Source of the DNA: Sipunculus nudus
Lineage: Eukaryota > Annelida > Sipuncula > Golfingiida > Sipunculidae
Length of the DNA stretch: 64,000 nucleotides
Assembly: GCA_026874595.1 (NCBI GenBank)
Contig: CM049307.1
Location: 42,042,362-42,106,361, forward strand
Direction: 5' to 3'
Positions 57,441 through 64,000 of the stretch are shown piece by piece. A program made the translations under genes and the position numbers. Position 1 is the stretch's first letter; each line of letters begins with the position of its first letter. The notes under the pieces are model-generated. The model was given only the letters and a program-made list of their open reading frames with translations, did not search any database and was not told the DNA's origin.

Positions 57441-60065
57441 TTTTAGCTCAGCTGACTTTAAGTCATCTGAGCTATAGTTGTGGTCCATTGTCCGTCGTCC
57501 GTCAGTCTGTCTGTCCGTCCGTCTGTCCGTAGATGTGGCACGATTTTGTACTGTAAGACCTAGGAATCCAAAATTTGGCATAGTGTTAGATGTCCCACAG
57601 ATCTCCTACCAAGCCGAAAACTGGGTCTTTGCGACTTTGTTCCTTTGAGAAATTAAGGAAAACCGCAGTTTTTTATTAAAAACCTATTTTCACACTTCAG
57701 GACTGCCTAATATCAAAACCACTCATCTGTTTTTCCTCATATTTACCATAAATAATCCTCTATATAGTTTCTATGTACATGCCAGAAATTAGGTCTGTAT
57801 TATATAATTTAAAAAAGCTATGGGGCCCAAACATAATGCATTTTGTTAAATAATCAGGAAAGAAATTTGATCACTTTTCACAAAACTTGTTAAAGCTAAG
57901 CACTTTTTTTCCAGTAATATAACTTTTATTAATCAAAATTAAATTGTATACCCAAAATTAGATCAAAATCTTTTAAATTTTTTAAAATATTAGCAAAAAT
58001 AAAAAATTGGTACCTTAAATTTTGCCCAACTTTGACCAAGGCACGTTTTTTTCCTGTAACTGCTGTGGATTTAATTTTAAAAGCATGTTTTTGTTAGTAT
58101 GTTAACTGTTAACACAAAAAATTTGAAACCAGTTGATCAAAAACTGTAGATTTTATTCAAGGTTTCAAGCACCATGTCACATATTGTTTACATCAAGCTC
58201 CCCAGCTTCAGCTCTAAGTTCCTTAAATTTGGCATACAATTAGATGTCTCCAAAATCCCCTACCATGCCAAGAATTTGGTCACAAGGACTTAATTCCTTC
58301 GAGATATTAATGAAAAACTTCATTTTTACATTAAAAATTCATTGTTACACTTTATGACTGTCTAATATGAAAACCACTGACCTGACTTTGATCATATATA
58401 ATATACATATTTTTCTATACATTCGCTATGCACATGCCAGAAATGATGTCAGTATTGCCTAATTGTTTTAAGTTATGGGCCCAAACATAATGCACTTTTT
58501 AAAAAATCAAGAAATATATTTACTCCCTTAACAAGAGGATTGCTGAAGCTAGAGATTTTTTGTCAGGGATGTAACATTATTTAATCAAGATTCAATTGAA
58601 TACCCAGAATTAGTTATGAATTTTTCAAATTTTAAAAGTTATTAGTATAAATATTAAATTAGTACCTTTAATTATGCCCAACTTTGACTATGGCACGTTT
58701 GTTTCCTTAGAGCACTGTTGATATAATTTTCATATCATGCACACACAAGGATTTCAGCTTTGTAGTTTAGAAAGCTGAAAGAAATTGGCCAAAAATTGTA
58801 GCTTTTATTGATGTTTTTATGAGACCATGTCAGACCCAGGCTCTACCCAGCCCCTCTTCAGTCACCTGTATGTTGACCTTGTTGACCTTTCAGCAAATTA
58901 TGCACGCTTGAGGCGAGGCATACACTGGGGCAACCAGGCAGCTTATGGCCAGCCACAGTTGATCCAGGTGTCCAACCCAGCTCATCTAGTAGTTGTTTTG
59001 AAAAACAACATAACAATAAACAATAAATTAATAACTTTTTTTGGTTTTTAATAACAAATTAAAGAAAAATTAATAGAAAAGGAATTTTATTAGTTGATGA
59101 GTAACAGGAAATTATCTTGCAGTTACTGATGATAAAATAATCTTGTATGGATGGATAGAATGTCAATGTCAATGTTATTCCAAATAACACCATGCAGTCA
59201 CCTATGGTATTTTTCAGTTCAATTTTAATGATAAAAAAATAAATCATATTATTCATTACTAATCATTAGGGATCATATGAAGGAAATTAATGATAGACAA
59301 AGATGCAGTTGATAATATTAATCTAGATTCCTACTGTGTCTAGTGTGTTGATTGATGTGAAAGTAGTCCAAAGTGAATATATTACATTTTTTTAATATAA
59401 ATAAAAGCCATAAAATCAGGTACTTATGATCATTATTTAAATTTGTGAATTTTGTATATTCTGGATTCTCAACATAATTGTTTGGCTAAAACTGAATAAA
59501 TACTAGACATGGTGCGAATGCTTTGCAAATGTATTTGAATATGAATATGAATATGTACTGTATTAAAAAATTTCTTGCATAAGAATGGGAATTTAGGTAA
59601 AAATGAAAGTATTTGAATACCAGTGCAGATACTTTCAAAATGTATTCATGAATGCATTCATGAATATATTCTATAATATTATTTCAATAATCATATCAGT
59701 TATATTTTATTTTTTAAAAATCATATGATTTTCTTATTATTTTTTTTAATAAAAATTATATTGGCACAATATTTGTTATTAAATTTTAATAAATAGTTAA
59801 ACTCTTCTATTATATGTGCTGCTTATAAGTTATATGGCCAAGTCAAAATCTGTGTGACAATAGCACTCCATTTTTTAATAAAATAAATGAAATCAATCCT
59901 CTTCCCTGTCTCCAAAGATACTATCAAAATCATACATAAGCTAAACACCAACAACTGATAATACAACTTATATTTATTACCACACAAAACCAGCATGTGC
60001 CTCATTCCCAAATCATATTTTTTATCATATATAACAGCTGAACGCCGTGACCCATGGGTCCCTTG
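57441..60065 (+). mobile_element. family-1 Helitron-like element, copy 1c, full length
   Basis: The 5' end TTTTAGCTCAGCTGACTTTA and AGTCATCTGAGCT starts at 57441; a (GTCC/GTCT)n tract follows at about 57490-57530. The 3' end ACAGCTGAACGCCGTGACCC, ATGGGTCCCTTG ends at 60065. It is 2.62 kb and is near-identical in long stretches to copy 1b. At 58461-58470 it carries the uninterrupted site (AATTGTTTTA) where copy 1b holds the family-3 insertion. No frame longer than about 80 codons is present. Confidence 0.9.
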
Positions 60066-63000
60066 TTTCATTTTTTTTTTATCATATTCCTTTTAATATT
60101 TCTGGTTTTTTTTTAGTATTTATTATTCTATTATTGACAGCTGTTAATATGTCCCAGTAATGCACAAAACATAAACTAGAATGAATTTAGACATCACAAA
60201 AAATTGCCTTCCATATATCAATGTCTGTAACCACCACAACATCATTAAACTTTACAGAGCATGCAGGTTTGAAACTTGTGAAACAATCATATATAAAAGG
60301 GAACATTGGAAATAAATTGAAAATATTATCTCTTAGGTGTATGAAAACAAGCTAAGTGTCCAGGGTTGTCAGAGTAATAATGTTTTCATACTGTGATATT
60401 TTGTGAAAACCTGCTGGAGTTTAAAATTCTGCTTTAAGGTCTGATTTGTTTGTGTTACAGTATCATGAATACCAAGAGAAAGATGAGAGCCTCCCTGTAA
60501 TATGGACCAGCTGTTGACAAAACAATTTGTTCTATTTCAAGCCTTATGTGTTATATATTTTTAAAAGAAAATAACAGTAAAACAGTTTGGTAATGCAGAC
60601 TGACTGACATGAATACCCTGAAGCAAGGCATCATGGGAGAAACATTAGGAGGTTTATATTCTAACAGCTGTAACAGTCACAAAAGAATTGGGCCTGCACA
60701 GTTATAACTTGAGCTTACATATATGTAACCTGTCTGATAAATCAGACTGTGCATAGTGCATACAAGCTTGTACAAATACAGAGAACGAAATAAGCACACT
60801 TCACTAGAGCTCACATGATTGGCTCCATTATAAAATGTGTAATGCTTTTTTTTTGCGTCACTTGGCAAGGCATTGGTGTGATTTTACACGATGATTTACC
60901 AGATTATATATTGTGCAAAGGGGGACAAACGAGGTAGCAATCCCTTAGAGTGAGACATCAAATATTTGAACATATGCACAAGTATATGGCTTATAGTGTC
61001 TTTGTTTGACCATGTGAAGTCAGTCTTAATGGTTAGAATGAAGGTTGTGCATGCTTAAGTAGCAATCATGTGACAGTTTAGACTAGTGTAAAGTGCTAGA
61101 TAAGGGTGGTGCCACTTGGCACTGGTTAATGAACACAGGGAGACTAAAACAAAAGTCATGCATATTGACCATATATTGTAAAAATGCGGGGTTTACATAG
61201 CCGGCATGGGTCCTAAGTTCAGCTTCTTACAAGATCAGTAAATTCATAGGGATCGTATAGGGTTTGTATTTATGTTTGTGTATCAGGTTGCCAAGCCTAT
61301 GTATGTTACGACACTGTTGTTTCCAGACCTGCTTTCCATAAAAGCTAATATAAGGCATGTCTCACTTGGCAAGGAATATCCTAGTCATAACCCGTGTAAA
61401 TTGCTGCGCTGGTTAATTATGTGTGGTCCACTAAGTAATTATTGTGCTGCTCGACTGGTGCTATCAGGTACACTGTGAATAGGTAATTCGTTCTGGTAAA
61501 TATATGGGTTTACATGCATAGTAAGTCTGTTTTCTTTAAGATGCAGTCAAGCTTTTTGTAATGCTGATTATTGAATCATGTCTGTAAAAGCTGGTGAAAT
61601 GGATGTATTATGATTATTCAGTTGTTAATGTATGGAATTCTGTAAGTATGCTAGCATAGTGAATTGGGTAATATACCACTTGAGTTTGTAAAGATGTTTG
61701 CCTCAGCGGCTCACAGCTTAACCTCTTAAATCAGTTTATCTCCAGCTTGGAAATCACAAGTTACTTTGGTCAATTATTTCGCCTTTATGATCATTGATCA
61801 TCCCCGTATCTAGACAGTCGTAAATATTCTGTTACCTTATTGTACGGCAAAAGTTTTTTGTGTGTTGTACAAGCTTCTGTCACCGTAATACAGGCCACTT
61901 TAAAAGAAGTGTAAGTAAGTGCCAGTCGTCACTTCAGTATGATAAACTGATTAATAGTAACGTCAGGTTCATGGAGGCGGGCATTACCAGCATGAGGCTC
62001 CATAATCAGCATTTTACACCATAGAACCAGTAGCAATGGTCATTCAGCCCACCGGCAGCAGTCATTCATGAAATTCCCTATTTGATGGCCTTATCACGGT
62101 AATTGCACAGATAATAATCGCATATTTTGAGTGCATTAGGACAAATTTGATTAATAGTCATTGTTAATCAAAATTGGGTTGGCTTTAAGGAGAGTAATCT
62201 GCTGAAGCACAAGGCAAGTTACAGTATTTGTTTATATAACGGCTAAAGAGTATCTCATGGTGCATTCACAAGTACATGTATCTTGTACCTATTATCAGTG
62301 GCTGCTTGTGCTATTGCAAGTACAGGTAAGCCATTCATATAATAATTAGTATTATTTTGATGTTGTTCCTACAGCATTAGCTATATTTTACAAACAAGGT
62401 AATTCAGAGTTTAACCGGTGCATTTATGATTATTTAATAAACGTTTTAAATTTTGTTGGTAAAAATGATTGTATTTTATAAATTATATTATGGATTAATT
62501 GTTTCCTGATGGGATATTAGTTAAAATTGTTTATGAAAATCTTAGGTAAATAATAGCATATATGAAGAAGAAAATCAAGGGTTTTATGCAGTATTTATTG
62601 ATTTTCCATTCTGTACAGTTAAATAGGTTTTAATTTATTATTTGCAACAAATTTTATGAATAATTGGGCATTTATCATTTGATTGTAATATTGTTTCTTT
62701 GAAAAGTCTGTAGACTGGTTGCATTTGGTTGCACAAAAATCATGTTAACTGTATCAGGGACAGTGATATGGAGAGGGCACGGTGAGTTATAGTTGTTCTG
62801 TTTAATACACACAAGAAATAAATAAAGATATTTAATTTGTAAGGCTGGAAATGGCAGTTAGGGAAAAAGTGTTGATCAATGTTGGTAGTTAAGGGTTTAT
62901 ACTGCTGTGTAGAGATGTCTCATTATGATGGCCACCCAGCTGACATGACCACCTTGATATGATAACAACTGTTTATGGGCCCAGAAAGTATACCATGGCT

Positions 63001-64000
63001 TGAACTAACCATCCAACACAACCGTCCTGTTAACTTTACAGCCTTGCAATATGACCACACCTGTTTCTGGTCCCTGAAGAACTTGCATTGTCTGCATGAG
63101 CTACCCCGCCTGCTAATTAATGGTGCATTGACTGGGAGTGGTCATGTGTGTGGGTTTTACCGACTGTCATAAAAGGTTATATAAGAACAGATTTATTTAA
63201 ACAATCAGAGCACTATACAGCCCCATTGATTTATCAGTAGCTTCTGCAGGTCATCTGTTAATATCAGTAGCACCTTACTGTGGGGAAAAGGTAACAGCTG
63301 TAAGTGTAAGCATTTGTCAAGTGACTGTATTAATATTGACTTATGCTGAATGCAGGAAGCAAGAGCCGTATACAGCAGTTATTGACCGGGCAAAGCTCTG
63401 CACGTACATGATGCATATTCTTCTCCAACAAGTGTCAACTCATAATAGAATCGCTATTGATCTCCGTCCTTGTCCAGGCTTCCCGATGATGATTACTCGC
63501 AGCTTAAATGTATGTATAGTCAACAGACGGAGAGCACTGGCCACAAGACCGATGTTTGTGATCTGTCGAGGCTTGCCAAGTTTACCAGGCACCATGATTA
63601 ATTCATGTTCATGATACTAGCTCAAGGTGTGCGAGCAGAAGACATCCCCACGTAGCGTTGTTTTATTAGCTATATAAAATCTGTGTTGTAGCATCAAGAA
63701 ACTTGGAAAAACAGTATCTGGGTTGGTTTACCCAGCTCTTAGTAGAGATATCAGTACAATGCCCAGAACTCTGGTAATCCATGCTCTATAAATGAACATT
63801 CAGTATTAACTAGTCATTATATTGTACATGTGTGTGAAGCCCACCGTCTCTAGCATAGAATTTTCTTGTAGTAAATATTGTTCTTCTGTATTTGTATATC
63901 ATTAATGTTCATTAATAATGATGGGAAATTATGACATGGAATATAGATATGTATGTATTATGTAAATCAGGTTTAGTTTAACCCTTTGAATTAAAATAAG
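60066..64000. other. unique sequence to window end
   Basis: No element termini, arrays or convincing exons were found. From about 61050 to 63850 the DNA is relatively complex, with short frames (62975-63172, 63321-63614) lacking domains and splice context. A potential acceptor-led open stretch at 60461 was considered and rejected. Confidence 0.4.

Noticed and set aside
59823-60071. Minus-strand frame near the 3' end of copy 1c that is also open in copy 1b (16938-17120)
   Set aside because: The two copies are near-identical DNA, so a shared frame is expected. The differences seen in 60 residues are amino-acid-changing, giving no sign of protein-level selection.
60461-60496. Possible 36-nt exon after TTACAG with GTAATA donor
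   Set aside because: Weak acceptor tract and weak donor, no supporting second exon; the open frame meets a stop soon after.

Overview
The window looks like non-coding, repeat-laden DNA from an animal nuclear genome, most likely a mollusc (bivalve or gastropod). It is clearly AT-rich. No open frame exceeds about 145 codons, there are no ribosome-binding-site-led gene clusters and no rRNA, tRNA or CRISPR features. Short interspersed elements and minisatellites are abundant. The mollusc assignment rests on remembered familiarity of several repeat termini and on the Pearl/Helentron-like elements with internal satellite monomers; it is an inference.

Only one stretch looks like part of a host gene: a 48-nt in-frame segment at 10298-10345 (+) with near-consensus splice sites. 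I cannot name its product. The only recognisable protein remnant is a broken Mutator-like transposase domain (46145-46809, minus) inside a 2.3-kb element flanked by TTAA.

Layout. 1-6800: mostly unique DNA with a 204-bp tandem duplication, a TA-flanked MITE (1133-1563) and a truncated Helitron-like copy (3138-3745). 6813-7467: a compact Helitron-like element with 178-bp internal repeats. 7468-12110: unique DNA with the candidate exon. 12111-18083: a family-1 Helitron-like block, with a second element nested at 14350-15612. 18085-22090: two minisatellites (34-38 bp and 43 bp) and two Harbinger-like MITEs. 22090-27560: unique DNA with a candidate conserved regulatory block. 27564-33184: a family-1 copy split by a hAT MITE, then a composite family-2 element. 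35134-40601: four Helitron-like elements head to tail. 41330-42520: candidate regulatory block. 43136-44585: solo LTR plus Helitron-like copy. 45170-47444: TTAA element. 47600-57440: mostly unique, with a 165-bp tandem array at 53440-54560. 57441-60065: full-length family-1 copy. 60066-64000: unique.

The main result is that five repeat families with unrelated terminal sequences share one architecture: a 5' terminal motif, its inverted copy about 25-40 bp inside the 3' end, then a hairpin and a C-T-(A/T)-G terminus followed by T. This is the pattern expected of non-autonomous Helitron2/Helentron-type elements. Several carry satellite-like monomers of about 130-180 bp, and families 2 and 3 share one monomer type containing a GGTGGCGCCACC palindrome. 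All copies I found lie in the same orientation. Nothing in the window encodes a Rep/helicase, so mobilisation would have to be in trans.
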